Shown: positions 9,701 to 20,206 of the stretch, in pieces
Layout of the letters: the number at the start of each line of letters is the position of its first letter
Position numbering within the stretch: the stretch's first letter is position 1
DNA from: Mucor racemosus
Taxonomy: Eukaryota > Mucoromycota > Mucoromycetes > Mucorales > Mucoraceae
Length of the DNA stretch: 64,000 nucleotides
Direction of reading: 5' to 3'
Assembly: GCA_027405735.1 (NCBI GenBank)
Contig: JAPEHQ010000009.1
Coordinates: 930,001-994,000, forward strand
Program-made: the position numbers and the translations under genes
The notes under the pieces: model-generated
Databases searched by the model: none
Told to the model about the DNA's origin: nothing
What the model saw: only the letters and a program-made list of their open reading frames with translations

Positions 9701-10600
9701 TATGAAAAGCTTGACTTTTAATAATACAGCAATTAAATAAAAGACAGAATAATACTAATCACATATATTGAGTATTCAACATCTACTGTAGTTGAGTTTA
9801 ATAAAGAATGCTTTTGAACCTTTTTGAAAATCTGGAAGCAAACACAACATCTTGGTCCTGTAATTTCTATCCATCAAAATGTCGCAATTTTCACCACACA
9901 ATGAATGCACCTTTTATCAATCTTGACCTCGTTTTACATTGAGTATCAGTTTTTTACCAGTTGTATTTTCTCTGATTCATTAATATTCGGTCATATTGAA
10001 CGATAGTTTATTAGATTACAATTTAATAGCATACTATTGGTAGTTTTTTGTTATTACTTTAAAAACTTGATCCTATTATTAGTATTATTATTACCATTGA
10101 TTATAATTGTCAAACTGGTTGATTCGTACAGTATATCATATTACTATTTTGCATTCGATCATTCGTAGTAGGGATTATACAATTGATATATGCATTTGAC
10201 ACTAGTGGATTGGAAAGTTGGTGTCTGTCTTTAGTTTAATAAATAATGCGTACTTTGGTTTTCCAGTATAATCCTACTATTAAATGTTTCGACTTTTAAA
10301 AGTTGAATTTTTCAATGCAACTGCAACTATTGCATATCACTTGAGTTTTTTCTATGCGCTGTAGATGACGTTATGCTAATTCCCATTTTGGCAAAGATTA
10401 TTTTACATTCATCCATATTCAATTTTTATGTTATGCAGCTTAATATTAATGTACTAATTACATTGAGTTTTGTTTATATCTCCATCAAAAATTGGCATTT
10501 TTTCCAGATGATTTTTACTACCAATTTTTGGAAAGTTCTATTATCATTTCCAAAATAGAAAAACACACCTTTATTTGCTGCATTTCCCAAAACAGTGAAA
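9609..10600. repeat. Family R flank, then family W and unclassified AT-rich sequence
   Basis: 9609-9735 continues the R-linked sequence. About 9740-10000 (family W) matches about 47745-48060 inverted, with landmarks 'CTGTAATTTCTATCCATCAAAA' and 'TTTTACATTGAG'. 10000-10600 is AT-rich with no recognisable feature. Short ORFs on both strands at 10373-10709 have no protein-like composition. Confidence 0.6.
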
Positions 10601-10654
10601 AAAAAATAGACAAATACATGTTTAAATGTACGAGGATTAGCATTGTAGACCAAA

Positions 10655-10825
10655 GGAGAGTTACGAGCTTAACGGGTAGCGCATGCGCTACAAATTGAGT
10701 GCGACACACATATTTGTGAGTTCAAACCCGCCAAAGGGGAAGCCTTTTGGTACTAGGATTCGAATTTCGAAAGAGAATCTCCGATGACCCTTACTTCTCA
10801 TCGAATACAATCCTCCTTTTTTTTT
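10655..10825 (+). mobile_element. Candidate tRNA-derived SINE
   Basis: An A-box-like GAGCTTAACGGG (about 10665-10676) is followed about 42 bases later by a B-box-like GAGTTCAAACC (about 10718-10728), the spacing of an RNA polymerase III tRNA promoter. The segment does not fold as an intact tRNA. A non-tRNA body of about 90 bases follows and ends in a CCTCC-T-rich run (about 10811-10825). No second copy or target duplication was seen in the window, so the SINE call is tentative; a decayed tRNA pseudogene is the alternative. Confidence 0.4.
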
Positions 10826-11129
10826 CTTCGTAAGTTTTGCATATGTTTAGCAAATTTTTTCCTTTTTCATTAATGCATATGATATGCATACTAGTAAATT
10901 TGGCTGGCAAAATCCGGCTTGATACCAATACTACCAGCATCCATGGGTTATTGTACGTTCAGCCAGTTCGAGCAATAAGTTGGTTACCTGCTACTTACAG
11001 CTGCTACTAAGATCAGCAAGCCCATCAATTCTTCTCAACGAATATGAATCCGAATGACTTCCCGTTGCAATGGCAGGTACTTTTAGCTCTGATCCGTAGA
11101 GTTGAAAAAGGTTTAGCCTTGTCGTACAT

Positions 11130-11645
11130 TTTCAAATTTGATGAATAATACTTAATACAATTGAAAGAGAATGAGTAGCTAATCAGTTCTTCAACTGTAT
11201 AATAAAAACAAGATATTGTTTATTTAGATATAAAAGTATGGCTTTTTATATTAATTTGACATTGAGATCCTGAGATTTAATTTAAGGTACTATTGAACCA
11301 TTAGATTTATTTGATAATAATCTATGGATTGAAATGGATCAATCATAATTCAACCGTTCTTGTAGAGCTTGTTGTGGGTTGTCCTGTTTCAATACTGCAC
11401 TAAATATGCTTGGATGTTGATTTTATAGCTACTTGATTGATTAACCGCTGGGATGAAATAATATGGTGTCATAATTGAAGTCCAAGCGTTTTTGGTAATT
11501 ACTGGATTAAACTTAGTACGCTAGGAGTTTCTTATATCCGATATCAAAACTTTGCACTTCAATACATGTCGTAGTCAATAGATTGTAAGATATATTGATA
11601 CTGTAGAAGGTGATAACATATGGCACTTGGTGGCATACAACAACA
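11130..11645 (+). repeat. Dispersed family V, copy 1 (uninterrupted)
   Basis: Matches 46540-47400 in the same orientation and 52901-53290 inverted. This copy carries the empty sites for the LTRs that split the other two: a single CCTGA at 11269-11273 and the region at about 11187-11191. It is non-coding. Confidence 0.8.
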
Positions 11646-12079
11646 CAGTACATAATTCAAATTTTTGCCAATGGTCACTCTTCCAAAAAAAAGCCGAACA
11701 ATCTCCGGAAGCGGCCATCTAATGATGATATTTCCAAGCTTTAAATCTCTAGAAAAAATCGCCGGACAGCCCGGACACGGTTGTTTAAATACTCCAAGCA
11801 GCTATAAGATGCAGGTATCAAAATTTCATACAAAAATTAAGGTTTGGCTGTATTTCTATTATTAATTAATTATTCAAAGGCTTATTTTAAGTAAAGCATA
11901 AATACAACCTACAACATTATTAGCCTAATAACGGATTTAACTTGAAAAGTATAAGATGATACAACCGGATTCAAAAAAAGCTCATAATAAAATCACAAAT
12001 TTAAAGGATTTATATATCTATTATAAAAGCATTACGGCCAACCTGTGCTTCACAAAATGATTCTGTTGTACCTAGGTTG
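11646..12079. other. Unclassified repeat-block sequence
   Basis: A 66-codon ORF at 11665-11865 has no recognisable domain. An overlapping frame includes a Lys/Arg-rich stretch that could be a relic of a transposase or nuclear protein, but I cannot support a family. Confidence 0.35.
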
Positions 12080-12490
12080 ACTGCACACTATGGCCTGATG
12101 AGTTGTTGCGCCCACTGAATATGGTTAAAAAGATAATAAGATGCACATGGGCACAACAAAAGAAACTGCACACAAGCACAACGCTAACCCTGTATGTGCA
12201 GAATTATAGATTCTGTCCGTATGCATGACATTAATCCCATGTGTGCATAATAGTAGAATTGGCCATAAGCATATTATTAATCATTATCCCTATTTGTGCA
12301 TAATAATAAAATCTGACCATCGTGAGCATAATGAGCTGATCGAATGGGCGCAGATTGATTTGTATATGAGCATCGTGTCGTTCTCAAAATTCCATTGCAT
12401 TTTCTACTGAAATGAGTTTTTAAATTACATTTGTTTTTATTAATATAATAGATTATAGACAATACAATTCAATACGTTGTTGATGTAGAG
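12080..12490 (-). repeat. Dispersed family U, copy 1, with internal 45-bp units
   Basis: Matches 50888-51330 inverted. Inside are at least two, perhaps three, imperfect units of about 45 bp built round GTGCATAAT (near 12184-12330). It abuts family R copy 3 at about 12490; the other U copy lies some 600 bp from R copy 5. The overlapping ORFs on both strands are products of this repeat and have no domain. Confidence 0.75.
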
Positions 12491-13502
12491 AAATACAAGT
12501 TTGATATTCTGATATGCCTTATCAAACGGTGGATATATCTTTGGAATATGAAAACAAAAAGAGAGAAACAACACACGTAGAAAAGGATTTTCAAGGCTTT
12601 ACATTATTTATTAGCGCAAATAAAACCTTGCACATTTCACATTTCAGCCAATGTAAAAGCAGCATTGCAGCGCATAAACGATAAACTAAACAAAATAATA
12701 GGTAATATCTGTTATCATACAAACATACATTTTTCTACCAGAAAAACCGTCTGTCATATCATACATTCATTAAATAATCGCAAAAGAGAACCCGTAGAGC
12801 GACGCCGTAATTGAGCATAGCAAGACAGCAAGATTGAACGACTAAGTCTCTTATACTATGGTATATCAGTTTTAATTAAAAAAACGTTTTTTTTAGCTTT
12901 TCTTATATTTAACCATATATGGTCTGAAAATTCAGTTTTTGTAGCGGACATTTTCAGGGACTCATTTTATCCTTACCAACACTCATGATTTTTATCAAAA
13001 AACAGAAAAATCAATTTTTGATACCAAAATCAACGTTTAAATATACTATATTATGAGAGAAAATTGTAGTCATAAGTAATACACATTTTTTAAAAGCTTA
13101 ATATTGAATGTTAAGTAATAAAAATTTGCACTTTTGCCCCAAAAACGGATTTTTGGTTAAAGGATTTTCATGTAATATTTTGCAATAAAAATGTTTGTTA
13201 TTTTTTATTGAGCAAATAGAGCGCTACATTTTTTATATGCTTATATTTTTTGTTTTTTTAATTGGTAGTATAATCAACTCTAGATTTGCAAAACCAGAAA
13301 AAAAAAATTAAAAAATGTCAAAATTGATGATCTGGACAAGAATAATTTTTGAAATAAATATTCCGCTTATAAGCCTTATAAGTCTTAAAAATAAGAGATT
13401 TTATAGTACTTCAGAACTTTTTCAAGAATTTACGATGCTGTATCCACTTGATTCAAGCTTATTACTACTGTAAAACTTTATACATGTTAACATTGTGTGG
13501 TA
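12490..13502 (+). repeat. Dispersed family R, copy 3
   Basis: Very close to copies 1 and 2 through the common body. It breaks abruptly at about 13503, just after 'GTTAACATTGTGTGGTAG', where family S begins, so the dynein-derived tail is missing here. Confidence 0.85.
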
Positions 13503-13850
13503 GAAAAAAAATGCTACTCAGTTTAACGAATATTTTGAAATCTACCACAGAAATGCCAAAAAATGAAAAAAACACCCAAATTTTTTTTATATTAAAGTAT
13601 ATTATAGAGTTCTTCAAAAAAAGTAAATTTTGTTATTAAAAAACTGTTAATATAGCTTATTTTTTCACAGAGATATGAAGACTCAAAGCTTTAATTTTTA
13701 TCAGTGAATAAGTGTAAGAATCTGAAACATTCACACTGAAAAAGTTATATCAACTGCTAGAGATGGAATATTACTGGTAACGCATTTTTGTATTAAAGGT
13801 GAACATATCAAGTATCAAACCCACATATATAGTATACCAACTGCAATAAT
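13503..13850 (+). repeat. Family S, partial copy
   Basis: Aligns with the right-hand third of the two long S copies (about 23425-23760 and 27215-27545), with landmarks 'AATATTTTGAAATCTAC' and 'GAACATATCAAGTATC'. It is non-coding and more diverged than the two long copies are from each other. Confidence 0.7.
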
Positions 13851-14304
13851 CTAGACCAAACTCTTTAAACTAAATCAACCCTGCACATTGTCTGCAGTTT
13901 TGAAAAATCAATGATATACATTCTGTAACGCAAAATTGTTGCAGTTGTATTTTCTGCAATTTTCGTTTTCGTCATCAAGTCTGTATGTAATAAAGACATA
14001 AAATTATGTCATTGTTTATTCTTTCAAACATACGAAAACTGTCAGGAGTACAAAGTAAACCGATCAAAATTACTAGCTAATTTTAAAACCTTGGTTTAGA
14101 AAAAAAAAGTTGTATTCATTTTATTACTAGATTTAGTTATCTTTTTAATTTGAGGAGGGTATAAATTATATTATATTGTTTAGACAAACAACATTGAGGG
14201 TCGATCAAAACAAGGAGAGAGACAGAATGCATTTTTCATCAAGATGGGAAATTATGTGGTCTAATGGTGGTGAGGGGTATTTTGTTCGAATCTATTTTGT
14301 GCAA
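13851..14304. other. Intergenic, no feature seen
   Basis: AT-rich transition from repeat block 1 to gene block 1. It contains the probable 3' UTR of the minus-strand gene that ends at 14305. No RNA gene or repeat boundary was found. Confidence 0.5.
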
Positions 14305-14806
14305 TTATGCGATTTTCGATAATTCTTCAAGCATATCATGTAATATATTATTTGTAGCTGCTTTTCGTGCCAATTCAGTCAAATCCTGTCGTCAGGATAG
14401 AGCTATATTAGACATTTCTGTAGTAAAATAGCTAAAATGTAAATAATACCTTTGATAACATGTCATCCTCTTCAGGCATGGTCAAAAATCGATAGTGTTT
14501 CATTATGTATAAATACAAATAATTACTAAGAAACACATTTTGTAGTAATTCCTTGAAAAACTCGTGTAGAGCATCTAATAGCTCATTCAATAGTGGTATG
14601 TTGTAACCACTTTGATGCTGTGCCCTGCTTCGTAAGTTTTCGCATTCTTGTGGCTGTAACAAACTCAATTCTGTTTCTACAAAAATGCATCCATCGACTG
14701 ATTTCTGAATAAATTCAATATTCCAATTCTTCACAGCATCAGTTTTTGATTGATCCAATAACTCTGTAAAAGAAATGATTATATTTACAATTATTTCATT
14801 ATTCAT
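14305..14806 (-). CDS. Hypothetical protein, two exons
   Basis: Exons complement(14450..14806) and (14305..14385), joined through a 64-nt intron with a GTATTA donor and GACAG acceptor. The frame is kept across the junction, giving about 145 residues. The C-terminal part is Leu-rich and helical, with an acidic turn before the intron and an amphipathic last helix. I do not recognise a family. The first 14 codons are A/T-rich and end at a good acceptor-like TTTCTTTTACAG (about 14762-14773), so the true start may lie in an unseen upstream exon. Only about 140 bp separate the start from the end of the carrier gene on the same strand, which leaves little room for a long 5' portion; it may be a truncated gene. 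Confidence 0.5.
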
Positions 14807-14947
14807 ATATATATTTTATTTGACTTTATGTATAGAAAAATAAAAGAGGGAGGGGTTGTTAGAGTGGGGGGGGGGAGAAGGAAGGGGATATATTTATTAT
14901 ACGATGCTGATGTGACTTTTGAGGTTTACACTAAGGGAATATATATT

Positions 14948-15930
14948 CTAAAAACGTTCATCTAAAACACGAAGCTGTACAAATGTCTTGAGTGCCTTTT
15001 CATAAACACCCAAAAAGATACTTCCACCGATAGAAATCCACATGACACGAGGACCGATACCAGAGAACAATGCGCGAGGACCTTCTTCGGCAACAATTCT
15101 TTTCATAGTAGAAATGATGCCATCGTAATGTTTTGTGTTTTGATTTTTAGTAGACAACATAATACGAGTTTTACAAACATCCAAAGGTGTAGTGGCAGCA
15201 GCAGCAATGGCACCAGCGAAAGAACCCATCAATGCAGCTTCATAAGGCTCAGTGCGACGACCTTTGACTGTAGCATATGTACGTTTAAAGTATTCATATA
15301 AAGGAAACTGAATACAAGTGAATGGGATCTCTCTAGCTACAGTAGATAAAAATCCACGATACATGCCCAGGACACCCTCTGTGCGTAAAACATGTGAAAC
15401 AGCAGCAGATGTCTTTGTAAATTGCTTGGTTTGCATACGTTGTTTGATGACTTCTGTAGGTACGCGCACTGTACAAGCAACAGTTTCACCACACGAGGCA
15501 GCTGCCATGTGAATAAGTGGTGTGTATTGAGCATTGTCAACGGTAGCTCCCATTAAACGCTTGGTAGCTTCATATGTGACGAAAAATAACGAAGCTAAAA
15601 AAAAAATGTGTCAATTTCGAAAAATATGATTGATTGATTGATTGATTAAAGTTTACCTCCTGGTGCACTACCAATAACAGCAGTTAATAATCCAGAATAA
15701 ACACCACGAAATCCACCCGAGGCTAAAAACCCTTGTTGAGATTGTAGCCTGGTTTTAATAGTATCTATTTCACGATATTAACTGTCAAAATTCATTGAAA
15801 TTTGTATCATTGATTGATAAGCGAGCCTACCCAAGGGGAAAAGAGCGGTATCAACAGCTGTACCAGCACAAGCACCAGCAACTAAGGCTTGCTTTAAGTT
15901 GCCAATTTGATGTGAGTTATTTTCGCTCAT
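14948..15930 (-). CDS. PET8-like: Mitochondrial carrier, S-adenosylmethionine transporter type
   Basis: Exons complement(15831..15930), (15657..15764) and (14948..15594) give 284 residues, the usual length for yeast Pet8p. The three carrier repeats each show a Px[DE]xx[KR]x[KR] signature: '[10 protein letters not shown]' across the first junction, '[11 protein letters not shown]' in repeat 2 and '[10 protein letters not shown]' in repeat 3. The repeat-2 variant with VPTEVIKQR is characteristic of SAM carriers, which exchange cytosolic SAM for mitochondrial S-adenosylhomocysteine across the inner membrane. Six transmembrane helices are expected. Both introns (66 and 62 nt) have good donors, GTAGGC and GTAAAC. 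The start is the first ATG, preceded by a T-run and 5' UTR. It is divergent from the phosphatase gene to the right. Confidence 0.9.
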
Positions 15931-16823
15931 ACTTTTTTTTTTATATATGTTTAAGAGATTTCAAAGAAAACAAATTGTAAAATCTTGTATATCGCCCCTT
16001 GTCCCACTGGAATAAACCAGACACAGTTACAGTAACAGATAATTCGTGGTCTATGCATACTACAGCCCATCATGTTCTGGGGGTCATCTCCGATCAAAAA
16101 GGATTATGGAAACATAGAGAATTCATGGCACAGACGGTCATAAGATGCTTTTTAATTTACCCAACAAGAAAGGCAATATAGTTTCGATCTATACTTTTAT
16201 GTAAACTTCTCATGTTCCCGCAATTAGCATAGAAACATCTTCTCAACATGTGTGTTTCTCACAAACATTCCTTGGTTTCATTTTGTTTGATTTGTTTATT
16301 CTCATTATATGTAAATTGTATGTACCTGAATGTCTAAAGAAGAAGGTTGCTAAGATCGGTATTTTGTACCTATAAATTTGTCGATCAAGATTGCTGTCAA
16401 ATCAAGTATACAAACATACATACATAGCAACAATGTCCAGTTTTATTTGTTATGCATATTGTTTCCTGCGTGTATATTTTAGGAGAACTATATAAGGGGA
16501 GGAAATAGAGGAGGAAGAGGAAGAAGTGATTACACAAAAAAAAAAAAAAAAAAACCTCCACATTTATTCAGTGCTCTACATATCGTGTATTAATTTAAGC
16601 AATAAACGTGCATTCTACATTATAAAGAAAACTCATTGACATACATTGTAGTGAAACATGGATCGATTATCGATACATGACAAGATCAAGTGTAATCAAA
16701 TTACTAGTACCAAATACACTTTGATTGGGTGTAAAAATTGAGAAAACACGCAACGCCAAAACGTTGAAGGGTTATTGTACAACTCTTTTTTCTTTGTTTC
16801 ATCAACAAGCTTTGTTATAACAA
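15931..16823. other. Divergent intergenic region with A-tract
   Basis: Lies between the carrier (minus) and phosphatase (plus) starts, so it should hold both promoters. It contains an A18 tract at about 16536-16553. A 60-codon ORF at 15999-16181 has no recognisable domain. Confidence 0.5.
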
Positions 16824-17771
16824 ATGAACACTAGAAAACCTTCTAATAAAAGTATTGACCTGATAAAATCAATTTTACACGACAAGAATCGGTTTCAACA
16901 ATATGCTCATCAAAAGTTTAGTCAAATAAATGAGATGGAATTAATGCGTTCCAATAATCCTCTTTATCAACATGAGGAAGCAAAGAGAAACAACAAACTC
17001 AATCGTTACTATAATATTGTACCTTTTGATAATAACTGCATCAAGTTGACAGACACACGATTAGGCCGTACAGATGATGATTATATCAATGCAAGTTGGA
17101 TTTTAGCACCATATAATATCCCTCGATTTTACATTGCAACTCAGGGTCCAACATCAACCACGTTGGTAGATTTCTGGCGCATGGTGATTGAAAAGCATGT
17201 ACCTGTGATTGTGTGTTTGACACCACAGATTGAAAATGGAATAGAAAAATGTGGTCGTTATTGGCCCTTACAAGATGACGATTTAGTATTAAAGGCCGGT
17301 AATAGTAATATAAAAGTGGTGGTAAAGAATATTAAAAAGGAAAGAAAAGACACGGAAGCGGATTGTATTGTAAGATCTTTATTAGTGGAATTTTACTACA
17401 GTAACGATGGCAAAGATGAATTGATTGAGCAAACAAGAGTAACCCAATTACAGTTTTTGGGATGGCCAGATCATGGAGTACCTAAAGAAACCAACAAAGT
17501 GATTGCATTGGTTAAATTAACTAGACAATTACAAGAAACAAACAAGCCAGTTCTAGTTCATTGTAGTGCTGGATGTGGAAGAACTGGTACATTTTGTGTC
17601 ATTGATTCAGCAGAAGCATTATTAAGAATGAATCAGCAAGATGTTTTGATTGATCCAATATTTGCAATAACTGATGAATTCCGCAAACAACGTACCACTA
17701 TGGTTCAAGCAGAATCACAATATAAATTTTGTTATAGAGCACTATTGGATTTTATTGATCAGGAAGAATGA
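16824..17771 (+). CDS. Classical protein tyrosine phosphatase
   Basis: Single exon, 315 residues, consisting almost entirely of the catalytic domain, as in yeast Ptp1. Visible motifs are the substrate-recognition 'NRYYNIVPFD' (61-69), 'DDYINASWI' (85-93), the WPD loop (Trp214-Pro215-Asp216, the general acid), and the P-loop HCSAGCGRTG with nucleophile Cys247 and Arg253. Q-loop glutamines are at 295 and 299. All catalytic residues are intact. It hydrolyses phosphotyrosine in proteins. No transmembrane or targeting segment is present, so it is probably cytosolic. The start is the first in-frame ATG; the upstream region holds no alternative in frame. It is followed within 10 bp by an A31 tract and a CA repeat. 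Confidence 0.95.
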   Translation: MNTRKPSNKSIDLIKSILHDKNRFQQYAHQKFSQINEMELMRSNNPLYQHEEAKRNNKLNRYYNIVPFDNNCIKLTDTRLGRTDDDYINASWILAPYNIPRFYIATQGPTSTTLVDFWRMVIEKHVPVIVCLTPQIENGIEKCGRYWPLQDDDLVLKAGNSNIKVVVKNIKKERKDTEADCIVRSLLVEFYYSNDGKDELIEQTRVTQLQFLGWPDHGVPKETNKVIALVKLTRQLQETNKPVLVHCSAGCGRTGTFCVIDSAEALLRMNQQDVLIDPIFAITDEFRKQRTTMVQAESQYKFCYRALLDFIDQEE

Positions 17772-17777
17772 ATTCCT

Positions 17778-17778
<1 letters not shown>

Positions 17779-17810
<32 letters not shown>

Positions 17811-17820
17811 ACACACACAC
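17779..17820 (+). repeat. Simple repeat A31 followed by (CA)n
   Basis: A homopolymer of 31 A followed by a short CA dinucleotide run, immediately 3' of the phosphatase stop codon. Confidence 0.9.
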
Positions 17821-18670
17821 CTCCTTTTCTCTCTAATAATAGTATTCATTTATAGAATTGATCTGTCTAAATTCTACATTGAATACACGTTGTAAAATAA
17901 AAAGGAGAATGGTATGATTTTTAGGAGCTGTCATTTTGATTGTTTTGTGTTTATAAGTATTAGTACATTACAAGAATAAAAGAAGAAGAAGGGAACATTT
18001 GGTAATTATAATAATAATATAGGGAATAATGAAAATTATGTAGCGTGGAGGACTCCCCCCCCCCTTTATAATATATTGATCACCACCATAAGAACCACCA
18101 TTATGAATAACTCAGTATATAGGAACACATAATTTGATACTGTTTTAGGGGAAAAACTAAAAGAAATTAAGAAATATACTACTATTGTTTCCCTTTTTTC
18201 TATTCGATCGATGTATTTACTATCAGGGAATGCTGATCTAATAAATGAACCTTATAAGCTTTCAGTGAAATTTCTTTGTATTTTTACAGTGTGTACCATA
18301 GAAACCTTTCTTTGTTGTCACTTGTTGGGTGCTAATTCTCAAAGAACTTCAGGAGCCAACATTCCATATAAAAATATAGTTCAAGATGTGTATATGTCTG
18401 TGTGCATGTACGTCTAAATGTTTATATGTTACAATGTTATATTATGATCTTTCCAACATGAATACAATTTACTTGCTCCTAAACAATGAAAATTTTAATA
18501 TAATATATAGTTTTTGATGAATTCTACAAGCAATCCCATTTATTTATTTATTTTTTTCGATTTTTTTGATAGACACCCCTTAATATTTGATTATTTCTTT
18601 GTATTTAAATAGTCGGGTTATTTTCTCTTTCTCTTTCTTTTTCCTTTTTATTTTCATCATCAAATCAATT
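17821..18670. other. Intergenic region upstream of the kinase
   Basis: Holds the phosphatase 3' UTR, a C10-11 run at about 18053-18064 and the pyrimidine-rich 5' UTR of the kinase (18590-18665, CTTTTTC-rich). A 68-codon ORF at 18211-18417 has no protein-like features. Confidence 0.5.
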
Positions 18671-19744
18671 ATGGCATATCAACATCAAATCAATTATATC
18701 AACAATCCAGCAGTAAAGGAAGAGGTTGCTGCTCCAATTCAATCAAATTCATACTTGTCACAATATCAATTTCATCCATTATTTCTCGCCAATTACACTA
18801 TTGGAGAAGAGTTGGGTTCTGGTGGCTATGGATTCGTTGTATCAGCTCGTGAAAAGAGAACTGGTATTGAAAGAGCTGTTAAATTCATTTTTCGCAACAA
18901 GATTCCTGCACATAGTTGGGTCAAAGATCGAGAACTCGGTCCAATTCCTATGGAAATCTACATTTTGAAAAACGTTCGCCATCCTAGTGTAATCGGTTAT
19001 GTAGATTCTTATCAAGATAATAACTTTTGTTACCTTGTAATGGAATTACATGGCACTTCATGGTCATCAACATCAGCTGAATCTGAATTATCGTCCACAA
19101 GATCACCTGCATTATCAGAAACTTCTTCTTTTGGTAGCACAAACTCTTACTGTTCTACTCCTCTTGATGAATATCCATCATTCTTTGAACAACAACCCGT
19201 TATCAAAAGACGCACTTCTTGTGATTTATTTGAATGCATTGAACGTCATAACAACTTTGAAGAGCCTCTTGCCAAAATGATTTTTAAACAAATTGTATCT
19301 TGCGTTGCTCATTTAGATATGCTTGGTGTTTGTCATCGTGATATTAAAGATGAAAATATTGTCATTGACGATCAATTTCAAGTAAAACTCATTGATTTTG
19401 GTTCTGCAGTCTTGTTACCTCGTCATTTTGGAGAAAACAAAAACTATTTGTTCAATCAATTCTATGGCACTGTCAGTTTTGCATCACCAGAAATCTTATT
19501 AGGTAGACCCTATCGTGCTGAACCTGCAGAAATCTGGTCTCTTGGTGTGTTACTTTATACAATCTTATTTGGAGAAGTTCCCTTCCATGACTCTAATATG
19601 GCAATTGCTGGCCAGTTTGTTCATCCCAAAATTAATGTTTCTCCAGAATGTTTCTCTTTAATCTCATGTATGTTGAATCGTTCTCCCGAAAAGAGACCAT
19701 CTATTCATCAAATCTTAATGCACCCTTGGTTTTCCGAGTTTTAA
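18671..19744 (+). CDS. Serine/threonine kinase, PAS-kinase-like catalytic domain
   Basis: 357 residues from the ATG at 18671. An in-frame ATG at 18587 would only add a Phe/Leu-rich translation of the pyrimidine-rich leader, so it is rejected. Motifs are the Gly loop GSGGYG (49-54), Lys71, the alpha-C Glu95 in 'GPIPMEIYIL', HRDIKDEN (Asp224), DFG (242-244) and SPE (272-274). 'HSWVKDRELGPIPMEI' and 'HRDIKDENIVI..FQVKLIDFGSA' resemble the kinase domain of PAS kinases (PASK/Psk1/Psk2), but there is no PAS domain. A Ser-rich insert of about 50 residues (129-180) follows 'LVMELHG', where the hinge normally leads into helix D. It is an active kinase by motif; substrates are unknown. Confidence 0.88.
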   Translation: MAYQHQINYINNPAVKEEVAAPIQSNSYLSQYQFHPLFLANYTIGEELGSGGYGFVVSAREKRTGIERAVKFIFRNKIPAHSWVKDRELGPIPMEIYILKNVRHPSVIGYVDSYQDNNFCYLVMELHGTSWSSTSAESELSSTRSPALSETSSFGSTNSYCSTPLDEYPSFFEQQPVIKRRTSCDLFECIERHNNFEEPLAKMIFKQIVSCVAHLDMLGVCHRDIKDENIVIDDQFQVKLIDFGSAVLLPRHFGENKNYLFNQFYGTVSFASPEILLGRPYRAEPAEIWSLGVLLYTILFGEVPFHDSNMAIAGQFVHPKINVSPECFSLISCMLNRSPEKRPSIHQILMHPWFSEF

Positions 19745-20206
19745 ATTATGGAATCAAACAAAATTATTACTATTATACTGAACTCCTTTTTTTTATCCCC
19801 TTTTCTTCTATTAATTTATACAATCAATCACACATTTTTAATGAGCCAATTTCTTTTATATATATATTACACACACACACACACATAATTTGCATGAATT
19901 TCTTTTTTATCTTTTTAATACTTTAAGCACACATTCTCCTCCCCCCCCCTCATCTTTCTTCTCCCCATTGTTCTCCCTCCATTTTAAAATTATTTATTTC
20001 TCTTTTTCTCGAAAAGAGATTTTATACCATTATGCAAATTCTACCCTTTTTTTTTTTTTTTTTTTTTTTCCAATTTATTGAATCTTAAACTTACAACCAC
20101 CACCACCATTTCCTTATGACAAATTTCCTTTTTTCTTAATAATCCCATTTCTAATTCTTGTACATACATATAATAATACACAATAAATAATAATTTTTTA
20201 TTTCTT
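19745..20206. other. Convergent intergenic region
   Basis: 3' UTRs of the kinase (plus) and the SDR gene (minus). It contains a CA run (19869-19884), a C9 run (19942-19950) and a T22-23 tract (about 20047-20069). Confidence 0.5.

Noticed and set aside
12225..12462. Small ORFs on both strands in family U, also at 50922-51394
   Set aside because: They arise from the GTGCATAAT repeat units and are not preserved in frame between copies.
15999..16181. 60-codon ORF between the carrier and the phosphatase
   Set aside because: No domain, no splice extension, lies in the divergent promoter region; too short to separate from chance.
18587..18670. Upstream ATG extending the kinase by 28 residues
   Set aside because: The extension is a Phe/Ile-rich translation of a pyrimidine-rich leader; the ATG at 18671 has a better context and leads straight into soluble sequence.
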